Assembly: GCA_964353855.1 (NCBI GenBank)
Contig: CAYGWX010000002.1
Span: 89,523-153,522, forward strand
Direction of reading: 5' to 3'
Origin: CAYGWX01 sp964353855 [NCBI: uncultured bacterium]
Lineage (GTDB): Bacteria > Edwardsbacteria > CAYGWX01
DNA: 64,000 nucleotides
Below are positions 39,018-47,414 of this stretch, piece by piece. Made by a program: the position numbers and the translations under genes. The stretch's first letter is position 1. Each line of letters opens with the position of its first letter. Below the pieces are notes generated by a model that had not been told where the DNA came from, did no database searches, and worked only from the letters and a program-made list of their open reading frames with translations.

Positions 39018-41258
39018 TCAGAACTCCCAGGACAGGCCGGCCGTGGGCAGGAAGGGCAGCTGGTAGTAAGGCTCCTCCCTGGAATAATCCCGGTTCCACT
39101 GATAACCGCCCACGTTCTTGTGGGCATAGAGGTTGAAGATCTCCAGGTATCCGGCCATCGCGAGGCCCTTGAAATGGAACTTCCGGTCCAGACGCAAGTC
39201 CAGGCGGTGGTACCCGGGCAGACGCTCGGAGTTCTTCCCTCCCGGGATTCCCTCCCAGTACCCGGTGGTGTCACCCGGAGCATAGGGGATGAAGACCCGT
39301 CCCACGATCGGGGTGTAAGGCTGGCCGCTGGCGAGCTTCCACTTCAGCCCGAGCTGGGTCCGCTCAGAGAACTTGTAGTTAGCTATCAGGGTCAGGATGT
39401 GCGGCTGGTCGTACATGTAGTTGTATTCCGGTAACCCGGACCGGTCCCTCCGGCGGGCCGTGGACAAGGCATAGGAGGCCCAGCCCGAGAACCGGGAGCG
39501 GTTGGTGGGCTTCTTCTCCAGCAGGAACTCCAGCCCGTAGTTGCGGCCCGAGCCGTTGTTGGTATAAAACTTCAGGGTATCGTCCACGGTAAGGTCCCAG
39601 AGCTTCTTGGCGTAGCCCTCCAGGCGCAGGTCCCAGTTCTCATTCAGGTTTCGGTCCACGCCGAGGATGAAATGCTCAGCCCCTTCGGGGATCAGATTCG
39701 GGTTGCCATACCCGGGCGTCAGCTTCTCCCCGCTGGGAAACTGATAGTAATACCCCCAGGCCCCTCTCCAGGTGGTCAGGGGATCCGCGCGAAAGGCCAG
39801 GGACATCCTTGGGCCGAGGGCCCAATCCCCGTTGTAGGCCAGGTACTGGCCCTGGACCCCGTAGGTCAGGGTGGTCTTATCCCCGAACGACCAGGCGTCT
39901 TGGAGGTAGCCGATGCCGTAGCGGGACTTCATCAGGGCCACGCTCTTGAACACACGGGTGGTATCGGCCCGTTCCCCCTCGCGCTCCGGGGCGCGGGCCA
40001 TGAAAAAGTCCACCGGGGCCTTGAAGCGGCCGACGTTCGCACCGGCCTTGACCTCGTGGCCGGAGCCCAGGAGGAAGGTCAGTTCCTCCCAGGCGGAGTC
40101 GAAGGTGGTCTCCTCGTGGATGTACCAGTGCTGGAGGTCGAAGCGCAGGAGGTCGTAGTAGCGCCCGACGTTCAGCTCGGAATAGGCCCGGGGGGAGAAC
40201 ATCCACTTCCAGTTCGCCCCGGCCGTGGCGAAGCGGTAGCGCCAGGTGATGCTGACCGTCGGCCCCAGGATGGAGTCGGGGTCGTCGAAGGTGGCCTTGA
40301 TGACCTCGTCCGAGGACAGGGCGTTGGCGACCAGCTTGTGGTTCGGGGCCGGCTCCCAGGAGAAATGGCCCTGCAGGTCCGAGAACTTGGGGTAGGTGTA
40401 GAACCCGGGGACCTTCAGGGCCTTCATGACGACATCGAAGTAGCTTCGTCGCCCGGAGACGACCCAGGAGGCTTTCTTCCCGAGCGGACCCTCAGCCTGG
40501 AGGCTGGCCATTACCGCCGAGGCCTCGGCTTTTCCCTTGAGGTGTTCCCGGTTCCCGTCCCGGTTGGTGATGTCCAGGACCGAGGAGATGGCGTTTCCGT
40601 AGCGGGGGGGGAAGCCCCCAGCGTACAGCGCGACATCCTGAACGATGTCGGAGTTGAAGGCCGTGACCAGGCCCCCGAAGTGATACGGAAAGGGGACCCA
40701 GATCTTGTCCAGGAGCACGAGGTTGTCCTCCGGCGCCCCGCCCCGGATGGAGAGCCGGCTGGAGAAGTCCGAGACGTTGGAGATTCCGGGAAAGGCCGAG
40801 ACGGCGCGGAAGATGTCCCCCTCGGCCCCGGGGACCTGCTTCAGCAATTCGCGGGTGACGAGGTGGGCCGAGGGCACGGCCATCTCCCTGGGCACGGGCT
40901 TCTTCCCCTGGACCACGACGCCCTTCAGGTCGTAGACCTTGCCTTCGAGAAGGACTTCCATGGTCGCGGACGCGCCCAGGGCCACGACCACGCTGCGCAG
41001 GGTTTTGTCCTTGTACCCGAGCATGCGGACCTGGACGCTGTAGGTACCGGGCGGGATGCCTTGAATAGAGAAGGCTCCGGCCTTGTCCGTGACGGCGCCG
41101 AGTTTGGTCCCGACCACCGAGACGTTGACCCCTTCCAGGGGGGTATGCCCCCGGACCTCCAGAACCCGGCCCGTGATGCCGCCCACGGGGGAGGCCCAGA
41201 GGACATTCGTTCCAAAGAGGCAGGCGATGAGGGCCAGCGCAAAGGGTAGAGGCTTCAT
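39018..41258 (-). CDS. TonB-dependent outer-membrane receptor with carboxypeptidase-like N-domain
   Basis: 746 residues, signal peptide ending LWAS. Residues about 28-115 are a carboxypeptidase-D regulatory-like domain (GRVLEVRGHTPLEGVNVSVVG). The plug follows: VSAFPGISNVSDFSSRLSIRGG and DNLVLLDKIWVPFPYHFGG in parts. The barrel ends with the aromatic residue Phe. This layout is typical of SusC/FCB-type receptors but the chain is shorter than SusC and lacks a SusD partner. The substrate is unknown; the ligand could be a siderophore, cobalamin or glycan. The predicted transcript starts 2-3 nt before the ATG. Confidence 0.93.
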   Translation of the reverse strand: MKPLPFALALIACLFGTNVLWASPVGGITGRVLEVRGHTPLEGVNVSVVGTKLGAVTDKAGAFSIQGIPPGTYSVQVRMLGYKDKTLRSVVVALGASATMEVLLEGKVYDLKGVVVQGKKPVPREMAVPSAHLVTRELLKQVPGAEGDIFRAVSAFPGISNVSDFSSRLSIRGGAPEDNLVLLDKIWVPFPYHFGGLVTAFNSDIVQDVALYAGGFPPRYGNAISSVLDITNRDGNREHLKGKAEASAVMASLQAEGPLGKKASWVVSGRRSYFDVVMKALKVPGFYTYPKFSDLQGHFSWEPAPNHKLVANALSSDEVIKATFDDPDSILGPTVSITWRYRFATAGANWKWMFSPRAYSELNVGRYYDLLRFDLQHWYIHEETTFDSAWEELTFLLGSGHEVKAGANVGRFKAPVDFFMARAPEREGERADTTRVFKSVALMKSRYGIGYLQDAWSFGDKTTLTYGVQGQYLAYNGDWALGPRMSLAFRADPLTTWRGAWGYYYQFPSGEKLTPGYGNPNLIPEGAEHFILGVDRNLNENWDLRLEGYAKKLWDLTVDDTLKFYTNNGSGRNYGLEFLLEKKPTNRSRFSGWASYALSTARRRDRSGLPEYNYMYDQPHILTLIANYKFSERTQLGLKWKLASGQPYTPIVGRVFIPYAPGDTTGYWEGIPGGKNSERLPGYHRLDLRLDRKFHFKGLAMAGYLEIFNLYAHKNVGGYQWNRDYSREEPYYQLPFLPTAGLSWEF

Positions 41259-41266
41259 TCAGGTTA

Positions 41267-41296
41267 ATTATACAATCTCGTGTGGAGGATTGTCAA
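41267..41296 (-). promoter_or_regulatory. Promoter of the TonB-receptor gene
   Basis: Minus strand TTGACA (41291-41296), 18 bp, TATAAT (41267-41272), then TAACCTGA and the ATG at 41258. The -10 ends only 8 nt before the start codon, predicting an almost leaderless message. Confidence 0.75.
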
Positions 41297-41510
41297 ACCC
41301 AGCCTGGTCATCAGAGTGGTAGGAGAGAAATTAAGGTAGATCACTTTTATCCAAAATCGTCAATCAAAAAACTTGTCTCGAGGGTAGTGAAGGACCTAAA
41401 AGAAAAGGCGGCCTTGAGCCACCATTTAGTTTGTGGGAGTTTCGGGAAGGGCTACTGCTTATTGTGGTTGAAGGAGAATTTTCAGAAATCTTCGGTTCAA
41501 AAAACGGGAA

Positions 41511-41698
41511 ATTGGGAGGGGAGGGCGTGAATACGGCGTGAATACCGCGTGAATACCTCGGAAACCCTCCCGGATTTCGTAGGCCTTTCGGCCCTCCCCC
41601 TTGGAGGGAGGGTTTTACGTGTAGGACACGTAACTATTCTTTGCCGGGGCTACTTATGCGAAAAAGTGGAAAAAGGCCCCTTATCCGGGGTGGGTTAA
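41511..41698 (+). repeat. Dispersed structured repeat, copy C
   Basis: Arm GGGAGGGGAGGG, then units CGTGAATACGG / CGTGAATACCG / CGTGAATACCT (41526-41558), CGGAAACCCTCCCGGATTTCGTAGGC, hairpin CCCTCC...GGAGGG followed by TTTTACG, perfect small hairpin ACGTGT-AGG-ACACGT (41617-41631), TTTGCCGG, CTACTTATGCGAAAAAGTGG and CCCCTTATC. It matches copy A almost word for word. The other part of this 500-bp gap (41297-41510) has an 82-codon frame without family features and is not called. Confidence 0.88.
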
Positions 41699-41765
41699 AA
41701 GGATGAGGTGTTTTGGTTGTACCCATCCTGAATTCTAAATGCTCGATGCATCCTTTAATGCTCTG

Positions 41766-42413
41766 CTAAAGGCTCTTCAGGATCTCCTGGGTAGTGGCCA
41801 CGTGGGCGAAGCCGTAGGCCAGGGTCTTTAACGTAGCGAGGTGGAGGTCCTCCTGGCAGGAGCCGGTGGCGTCGGCCAGGAAGAACACCCGATGGTCCCT
41901 CATGTAGGCGTCCCGGGCCGTGGTCTCGCAGCAGCAGTTGGTCATGACCCCGGTGATGACCAGGTCCTGCACACCCAGGCAGCGCAGGACGGTCTCCAGG
42001 TCGGTGTTGTAAAACGCGCTGTAGCGATTCTTCTTCACCACTTTCTCGGTCGGCCGGGGAGCCAGCCGGGGATGGATTTCAGCCTCTGGGGTCCCCTCCA
42101 TGCACATTCCCTTCCACCACCAGGTTAGAATCCCGCCGTCCAGCTTCTCATCCTGGTGAACGTGGGTGGTGAAGATGACCGGGCGCCTGGCCCTGCGGAA
42201 GGCCGCAATCAGGCGCTCCACGTTGGAGAGAATCGCCACGCCGCCCTCGGTGAAGCCCGGGGCCTTTTCCACCAGAAAGAACTTCTGCATGTCGATCACC
42301 AGGAGCGCTGCGGATTTCTTCTCCAGCTTCAGGGAATGCGTGTTGTAAGGGGCGACGGCCTTGAGCCAGGACTTGGTCTTGGCTTTAAGATTCCTCTCGG
42401 TCACGTAGGGCAT
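41766..42413 (-). CDS. Isochorismatase-like cysteine hydrolase
   Basis: 215 residues from ATG 42413, chosen because GAAAGGAGCCTT lies just before it; an in-frame ATG at 42509 adds 32 residues that look like translated leader. The triad is visible: aspartate in ALLVIDMQKFF (about 38), lysine in EKVVKKNRYSAF, cysteine in VITGVMTNCCCETTARDAY, where GVMTNxC is the family motif. Members hydrolyse isochorismate, nicotinamide, N-carbamoyl amines or similar. The substrate is unknown; the triple cysteine is unusual. It has its own promoter, back to back with that of der. Confidence 0.9.
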   Translation of the reverse strand: MPYVTERNLKAKTKSWLKAVAPYNTHSLKLEKKSAALLVIDMQKFFLVEKAPGFTEGGVAILSNVERLIAAFRRARRPVIFTTHVHQDEKLDGGILTWWWKGMCMEGTPEAEIHPRLAPRPTEKVVKKNRYSAFYNTDLETVLRCLGVQDLVITGVMTNCCCETTARDAYMRDHRVFFLADATGSCQEDLHLATLKTLAYGFAHVATTQEILKSL

Positions 42414-42459
42414 AAGGCTCCTTTCCTCGGTAATGACGGTTGAAACAGCGGAATCGGTG

Positions 42460-42508
42460 GAAAAGAAAAAGGCAGGGCCCAAGCCTGGGTGGCGCCTCGC
42501 CTTTTTCA
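42460..42508 (-). promoter_or_regulatory. Possible attenuator in the leader of the isochorismatase-like gene
   Basis: On the minus strand AAAAAGGC near 42508 pairs with GCCTTTTTC near 42465, enclosing a GC-rich inner arm (CCCAGGCTTGGG), and is followed by TTTTCC. This has the form of a terminator lying between the promoter and the ribosome site. Confidence 0.5.
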
Positions 42509-42522
42509 TGGCTTTGGCTAAG

Positions 42523-42552
42523 ATTGTAGCAAACCCGGGCCGGCTCTGTCAA
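42523..42552 (-). promoter_or_regulatory. Promoter of the isochorismatase-like gene
   Basis: Minus strand TTGACA (42547-42552), 18 bp, TACAAT (42523-42528). Its -35 is 6 bp from the -35 of the der promoter. Confidence 0.7.
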
Positions 42553-42558
42553 GGGGTC

Positions 42559-42587
42559 TTGACACGGGCCTCTGAATATGTTAGTAT
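42559..42587 (+). promoter_or_regulatory. Promoter of the der-plsY-gpsA operon
   Basis: TTGACA (42559-42564), 17 bp, TAGTAT (42582-42587); transcription near 42594, about 28 nt before the ATG. TGTCAAGGGGTCTTGACA makes a palindrome of the two -35 boxes. Confidence 0.75.
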
Positions 42588-42621
42588 TTCAAGCGTTATA
42601 TGGAAGAGTTAAAGTAGAATT

Positions 42622-43947
42622 ATGAAGCCGGTCGTGGTCATCTGCGGCAGGCCGAACGTGGGCAAGTCCACCCTGTTCAACCGCATCATCGGCAAGCGCA
42701 TGGCGATCGTGGACGATGTGCCGGGCGTGACCCGGGACCGGAACTACGCCGAGGCCACCTGGCACCGCCGGGACTTCTATCTCGTGGACACGGGGGGTCT
42801 CCTGCCGGAGTCCACCGAGGCCATCCCCAAGGCCGTGGCGGTCCAGGTGGAAATCGCTCTCACCGAGGCCGACGTAGTGCTGTTCATGGTGGACGCCAAG
42901 GAGGGCAAAACCCCGGTGGACGAGGAGATCGCTTCCAAGCTCCGCCGGGTGCGGAAGAAGGTTTTCCTGGTCGTGAACAAGGTGGATAACACGCGGGACG
43001 AGCCCCTCCTGCACGAGTTCCACTCCCTGGGCCTGGGCGAGCCCTACGGGGTCGCGGCCCAGACCGGAAGGGACGTGGCCGAGCTCTTGGACGATGTGGC
43101 CAGCTCCCTGCCCAAGGTCAGCGAGGAAAAGGAGGAGGAAGACCTCCTGCGGGTCGCCATCCTGGGAAGGCCCAATGTGGGCAAATCCTCCCTGGTGAAC
43201 GCCATCCTCGGGCAGGAGCGGCACATCGTGGATAAGGTCCCGGGGACCACCCGGGACGCCATCGACTCGCCCTTCGCTTATCAGGGAAGAAAGCTCATCC
43301 TGATAGACACCGCGGGCCTCAGGAAGCGCAGCAAGGTCCATGAAGCCCTGGAGTTCTACACCACCCTGCGCACGATGCGGGCCGTGGAGCGCTGCCAGGT
43401 CGCCGTGGTTCTCCTGGACGGGGAGGAGGGGTTCGGGATACAGGACCTGCGGGTCGCGACCCATGCCCACCAGGCCTTCCGGGGACTGGTGTTCGCGATC
43501 ACCAAGTGGGACCTCGTGCCTCCGGCGGAGAGGGACAGGGATAAATACAAGCAGGGGTTCATCCAGCGCGCACCGTCTTTCGCCTACGCCCCGGTGGTGA
43601 TCACCTCGGCGGTGACCAAGACGGGGATCAAGGAGCTGCTCGACAAGATCATCCAGGTCCAGGAGGCCTGGTCGCGCACCTTTACCGACGAGGAGCTGGG
43701 GCAGGCCCTGGAAGCGGCCGTGGAGCTGAACAATCCGCCTGCGCCCAGGGGGAAGTGGATCAATTTCAAGGGCATCCAGCAGAAGTCCATGCGCCCGCCC
43801 TTCTTCACGATCTCGGCCACCCACGCCGCCTTGATCCCGGACAACTACCGCAAGTACCTCATCAGCCAACTCGCGGAGCGCATGGGCCTGGAAGGGGTCC
43901 GGATCAAGGTGCAGTTCGAGTTTATGGGAAGAAAGAAGAGGCGATGA
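42622..43947 (+). CDS. der: Ribosome assembly GTPase Der (EngA)
   Basis: 441 residues with two tandem GTPase domains: GRPNVGKST (9-17) and, near 180, GRPNVGKSS, each followed by DTGG or DTAG and NKVD or TKWD. The C-terminal KH-like domain starts at about 350 (APRGKWINFKGIQQKS). Der is needed for maturation of the 50S subunit. Length is typical. The stop codon overlaps the plsY start. Confidence 0.97.
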   Translation: MKPVVVICGRPNVGKSTLFNRIIGKRMAIVDDVPGVTRDRNYAEATWHRRDFYLVDTGGLLPESTEAIPKAVAVQVEIALTEADVVLFMVDAKEGKTPVDEEIASKLRRVRKKVFLVVNKVDNTRDEPLLHEFHSLGLGEPYGVAAQTGRDVAELLDDVASSLPKVSEEKEEEDLLRVAILGRPNVGKSSLVNAILGQERHIVDKVPGTTRDAIDSPFAYQGRKLILIDTAGLRKRSKVHEALEFYTTLRTMRAVERCQVAVVLLDGEEGFGIQDLRVATHAHQAFRGLVFAITKWDLVPPAERDRDKYKQGFIQRAPSFAYAPVVITSAVTKTGIKELLDKIIQVQEAWSRTFTDEELGQALEAAVELNNPPAPRGKWINFKGIQQKSMRPPFFTISATHAALIPDNYRKYLISQLAERMGLEGVRIKVQFEFMGRKKRR

Positions 43948-44561
43948 TTCCGGCCGTCCTGTTCGCCGCGAGCTTTCTGTACGGGGCGATCCCGTTCAGC
44001 TTCCTCCTCGGGAAGTGGTTTTACAAGACCGACATCCGCACCCTGGGAAGCAGGAACCCCGGGTCCACCAACCTGTTCCGCGTACTCGGGCCCAGGGCCG
44101 GGATACCGGGCTTCCTCCTGGACATGACGCGGGGACTCATTCCGGTCCTGGTCGCAAGGTGGGTTTCGCACAATCCCTACCTCTGGCTGGGGGCAGGGGT
44201 TTCAGCCCTCCTGGGAAACGTGTTCACCCCTTTCCTCGGATTCAAGGGAGGCAAAGGAGTGGCGGCTTCCCTGGGGGTCTTCCTGGCCATGACGCCTGTC
44301 CCTGCCCTGGCGGCCTTCCTGGTCTGGGCCCTTTCCTTTGCGGCCACGCGTTACGTGTCCCTTTCCTCCATTCTGGCGGCTTTCGCCTTTCCATTCGCGG
44401 TCTGGGCCTGGGGCTGGCTGGCGGGGTCACCCTCGCTGGTACTGCTCGGGGTGAGCGTCCTCGTTTCCCTGGTGATCATCCTCAGACATCAGGCGAACAT
44501 CCGGCGCCTACTCGCCGGCCAGGAGAAGAAATTGGAGCTGAAAGGGGGTGCGAAGACATGA
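43944..44561 (+). CDS. plsY: Acyl-phosphate glycerol-3-phosphate acyltransferase
   Basis: 205 residues, ATG 43944 within the der stop. Five membrane segments. The three PlsY motifs are visible: SRNPGSTNLFRVLG (acyl site), NVFTPFLGFKGGKGVAASLG (phosphate and glycerol-phosphate) and RHQANIRRLLAGQE at the end. PlsY makes 1-acyl-glycerol-3-phosphate, the first step of phospholipid synthesis, and GpsA, encoded next with a 4-bp overlap, supplies the glycerol-3-phosphate. Confidence 0.96.
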   Translation: MIPAVLFAASFLYGAIPFSFLLGKWFYKTDIRTLGSRNPGSTNLFRVLGPRAGIPGFLLDMTRGLIPVLVARWVSHNPYLWLGAGVSALLGNVFTPFLGFKGGKGVAASLGVFLAMTPVPALAAFLVWALSFAATRYVSLSSILAAFAFPFAVWAWGWLAGSPSLVLLGVSVLVSLVIILRHQANIRRLLAGQEKKLELKGGAKT

Positions 44562-45559
44562 GCCGTATCGCGGTGCTGGGCGGTGGGAACTGGGGGACGA
44601 CCCTAGCCCTGCACTTGCTGCAGAACAGGCACGAGGTCGGGCTCTGGGAGTTCTTCCCGGAGCTGGCCGGGGCCATGAAGCGTGATCGGGAGAACAAGAG
44701 ATACCTGCCGGGCGTTCCGCTTCCCGCGACCCTCAGGGTCTCCGCCGACCTCGGGGAGATCGCCCGGGATGCCGAGGTCCTTCTCTTCGTGGTCCCCTCC
44801 CACTTCCTTCGCGAGCTGCTCTGGGGATTGAAGGAGGTTGGGCTCAGGGCGGGGCTCGCCGTAAGCGCGATCAAGGGGTTGGAGGCCGACTCCCACAAGC
44901 GCATGTCCGAAGTGGTTGGGGAGGAGCTTCCTCAGTTTGCAAAGGAGGTCGTCGCCCTCTCCGGGCCTTCCCTGGCCCTGGAGGTCGCGCGCGGAGTCCC
45001 CACCGCGGTCGTCGCAGCTTGCGAGGATGAGGAGAAGGCCAGGCTCGCCCAAAAGGCTTTCTTCGGCCCCAGGTTCCGGGTCTATACCTCCCCGGACATT
45101 GCCGGCGTGGAGTTGGGCGGGGCCCTGAAGAACGTCATCGCCATCGCGGCCGGGATCTCGGACGGCCTGGGCTTCGGGGACAACGCCCGCGGCGCGCTCC
45201 TGACCCGGGGCTTGGCCGAGATGACCCGCTTGGGCACGGCCCTGGGCGCGAGGCCCGAGACCTTCTCCGGGCTCTCCGGGATGGGCGACCTGATCACGAC
45301 CTGCTCTTCCAAGCTTTCCCGCAATCATCAAGTGGGCATGGCCATCGCCCAGGGCAAGAAGCTGGAAGCCGTCCTGAAGGAGATGGTGATGGTGGCCGAA
45401 GGGGTCAAAACCACGACAGCCGCCAACCAGCTTGCACGGCTACACGGTGTGGAAATGCCCATCGCCGATCAGATGCAGGCCATCCTGTTCGAGGGCAAGG
45501 ACCCCAGAGAAGGGGTGATGGCCCTGATGCAGAGGGAGCCCAAGGCCGAAGCTCGGTAA
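44558..45559 (+). CDS. gpsA: Glycerol-3-phosphate dehydrogenase (NAD(P)+)
   Basis: 333 residues from ATG 44558, overlapping the plsY stop. The N-terminal VLGGGNWGTTLALHLL is the Rossmann motif. The substrate domain shows VSAIKGLE, SGPSLALEVARGVPTAVV, and ELGGALKNVIAIAAGISDGLGFGDNARGA (read in two parts) with the catalytic lysine. It reduces dihydroxyacetone phosphate to glycerol-3-phosphate. The pairing plsY-gpsA is common and functional. Confidence 0.96.
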   Translation: MSRIAVLGGGNWGTTLALHLLQNRHEVGLWEFFPELAGAMKRDRENKRYLPGVPLPATLRVSADLGEIARDAEVLLFVVPSHFLRELLWGLKEVGLRAGLAVSAIKGLEADSHKRMSEVVGEELPQFAKEVVALSGPSLALEVARGVPTAVVAACEDEEKARLAQKAFFGPRFRVYTSPDIAGVELGGALKNVIAIAAGISDGLGFGDNARGALLTRGLAEMTRLGTALGARPETFSGLSGMGDLITTCSSKLSRNHQVGMAIAQGKKLEAVLKEMVMVAEGVKTTTAANQLARLHGVEMPIADQMQAILFEGKDPREGVMALMQREPKAEAR

Positions 45560-45568
45560 GTACGTGAT

Positions 45569-46303
45569 TTGAAAGGATTCCTGTTTTTCGATCCTCTCAA
45601 AGGGCTGGATTTCATCGTGCACGGGTTCAGCACCAAGCCCCAGGGATTCGGGTCTGCAGAGGAGGCCCTGAACGGTCTGGGATTAAAAGGAATGGCCTCC
45701 GTGGCGCCGAAGCAGGTTCACGGGACGGATTTCGTGGTCGTCAAAGACGAAAGGACCCCGGTCCGTCCCCTGGGCGACGGGGCGATGACGAGCCGGCCGG
45801 GGATCGTCCTGGTCGTGAAAGTGGCGGACTGTGTGCCGATTTACCTGGTGGACCCGCGGATCCCGGCCATCGGACTCATCCATGCGGGCTGGCGAGGCGC
45901 CTCCCAGGCGATTGCCAATAAAGCGGTTCTGAGGATGCAGGAGGTATTCGGAACGGACCCCAGAGACCTCGTTGTAGCCCTCGGCCCTTCGATTCAGGAA
46001 TGCTGCTATGAGGTGGGGAAGGAGGTGGCGATCCGCTTTCCCGAATCAATGCGCAGGCAAAAAGAGGAGAGGTGGCATCTTGACCTGGCCGGAGCCAATG
46101 TCCTGGACCTGGAAAGCGCCGGGGTCCGTAGACAAAACATCCATATTTCCCCGCATTGCACGTGTTGCGAACCGCGACGTTTTCATTCCTACCGGCGGGA
46201 CCGGAGGATCGCCGGGCGACATTACGCCGTGCTGGCCCTGAATCGAGTTCCCGAAAGTCCGAGGGCAAGCAGGCAGGCCCTGAAAGGGGGAGGTGAGCCG
46301 TGA
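45569..46303 (+). CDS. pgeF: Laccase-domain purine nucleoside phosphorylase / PgeF (YfiH) family
   Basis: 244 residues from TTG 45569. Signature residues: QVHGTDFVVV, VADCVPIYLVD and IHAGWRGASQAI supply the zinc-binding histidines and cysteine, and CTCCEPRRFHSYRRD closes the fold. Family members were named polyphenol oxidases. They have been shown to cleave purine nucleosides or to correct a wrong serine in peptidoglycan precursors (PgeF in E. coli); which applies here is unknown. The final about 20 residues (NRVPESPRASRQALKGGG) are encoded by a CCGAAAGTCCGAGGGC repeat and are not family sequence. Confidence 0.9.
   Translation: MKGFLFFDPLKGLDFIVHGFSTKPQGFGSAEEALNGLGLKGMASVAPKQVHGTDFVVVKDERTPVRPLGDGAMTSRPGIVLVVKVADCVPIYLVDPRIPAIGLIHAGWRGASQAIANKAVLRMQEVFGTDPRDLVVALGPSIQECCYEVGKEVAIRFPESMRRQKEERWHLDLAGANVLDLESAGVRRQNIHISPHCTCCEPRRFHSYRRDRRIAGRHYAVLALNRVPESPRASRQALKGGGEP
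46250..46276. repeat. CCGAAAGTCCGAGGGC-type repeat at the pgeF 3' end
   Basis: CCGAAAGTCCGAGGGCAAGCAGGCAGG matches 14443-14460 and, with one change, 16593-16615 in the glmM-like gene. Confidence 0.65.
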
Positions 46304-46677
46304 AGCCCAAGAAGATCTATTATTCGATCAGCGACGTGGCCTCCTTGGCCAAGGTAAAGCCCTACGTCCTGCGTTACTGGGAGACGGAGTTCGGCCAGCT
46401 CAAGCCCAAGGCCATGCGGGGGGGACGGCGGGCCTACCGGGAGCGCGACATCAGGCTGGTGATGATGATCAAAAAGCTCCTGTACGAGGATCGCTTCACC
46501 ATCGAGGGGGCGCGCAAGAAGCTCCAGGACATGGACCACGCCGAGCTCCACCAGATGGACATCCCCTTCGAGCAGGCCGCCCGCCAGACGAGCCTGGAGG
46601 AGGTGCGCAAAGGCCTGAGGGAGGTCTCCGACATCCTGGGAAAGGCCCTGGCCGGAGGGGCCGAGGAAGATTTTTAG
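46300..46677 (+). CDS. MerR-family transcriptional regulator
   Basis: 125 residues from GTG 46300, overlapping the pgeF stop. The N-terminal winged helix-turn-helix is clear: YYSISDVASLAKVKPYVLRYWETEF (in two parts), followed by PKAMRGGRRAYRERDIRLVMMIKKLL. The C-terminal part is a short coiled coil (LEEVRKGLREVSDIL) without metal-binding cysteines. This is the short type often lying after ihfA or surE in other phyla. Its target is unknown. It closes the der operon; a promoter follows. Confidence 0.9.
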   Translation: MKPKKIYYSISDVASLAKVKPYVLRYWETEFGQLKPKAMRGGRRAYRERDIRLVMMIKKLLYEDRFTIEGARKKLQDMDHAELHQMDIPFEQAARQTSLEEVRKGLREVSDILGKALAGGAEEDF

Positions 46678-46685
46678 GGAGCCCC

Positions 46686-46714
46686 TTGATTTTGTTAAGG
46701 TGCTGTGCTATAAT
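46686..46714 (+). promoter_or_regulatory. Promoter of the glycosyltransferase/surE/pcm/tRNA-Pro unit
   Basis: TTGATT (46686-46691), 17 bp, TATAAT (46709-46714). Leader of about 24 nt. Confidence 0.75.
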
Positions 46715-46744
46715 ATGTTTCTCCCCGGATGAACGGGGGGACGG

Positions 46745-47413
46745 ATGCGGGTCTGCGCAGTGATCCCGGCTTTTCAGGCCGGGGGGCGCATCGGCAGGGT
46801 GCTCGACGGAATCGCTGCTTTCATCCCGGCCCAGGCCACGGTCGTAGTGGACGACGGCTCCCGGGACGGGACGGCTGAGGAAGCCAGGGCGAAGGGCGTG
46901 CGGGTCCTCTCCCATGCGCGGAACCTGGGGAAGGGAGCCGCCCACCAGACGGGCTTCAGAGAAGCCCTGTCCCTGGGCTGCGAGGCGGTCCTGACCCTGG
47001 ACGCGGACGGGCAGCACGACCCCCGCGAGATTCCCAGGTTCCTGGAGGCCTGGAGCCGCGGAGAGGGCGACATCCTGGTCGGCTCGCGCTGGGGAACGCT
47101 TTCGGCGATGCCCCCCCTCCGCCGGGCGGTGAACCGCATCACCTCGGTCGTGGTTTCCATCGTTTCCGGCCGGAAGGTCGAGGACAGCCAGTCGGGATAC
47201 CGGCTCATCTCGGCAGAAGCGGTGAGACGCATCCCGCTTCGGACCCGGAGATACCAGGCGGAATCCGAATTCTTGATCAAGGCCGGGAGGACGGGGTTCG
47301 CGATCGGAGCGGTGCCCATCCAGGCCCGCTACGCCGGGGAGGTAAGCTACATCCGTCCTTTGAGGGACACGCTGCGTTTCGTGGGGGTTGCCTTAGCCGG
47401 GCTGTGGAGATAG
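46745..47413 (+). CDS. Family 2 glycosyltransferase (dolichol-phosphate-mannose-synthase-like)
   Basis: 222 residues. VIPAFQAGGRIGRVL opens the GT-A fold, VVVDDGSRDGTAEEA binds the nucleotide, and AVLTLDADGQHDP carries the DxD metal site. VEDSQSGYRLISAEAV is the acceptor-loop motif seen in polyprenyl-phosphate glycosyltransferases (DPM1/GtrB-like). There is no C-terminal membrane domain, so it is the short soluble or peripheral form. It may load a sugar on undecaprenyl phosphate; the sugar is unknown. Confidence 0.9.
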   Translation: MRVCAVIPAFQAGGRIGRVLDGIAAFIPAQATVVVDDGSRDGTAEEARAKGVRVLSHARNLGKGAAHQTGFREALSLGCEAVLTLDADGQHDPREIPRFLEAWSRGEGDILVGSRWGTLSAMPPLRRAVNRITSVVVSIVSGRKVEDSQSGYRLISAEAVRRIPLRTRRYQAESEFLIKAGRTGFAIGAVPIQARYAGEVSYIRPLRDTLRFVGVALAGLWR

Positions 47414-47414
47414 G

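Noticed and set aside
39672-41249. 525-codon plus-strand frame opposite the TonB receptor
   Set aside because: The receptor on the minus strand has a signal peptide, plug and barrel; the plus frame is a composition shadow.
41282-41530. 82-codon frame between the TonB receptor and repeat copy C
   Set aside because: It begins inside the TonB promoter region and runs into the structured repeat; no family pattern or ribosome site. A short remnant gene is possible but unsupported.
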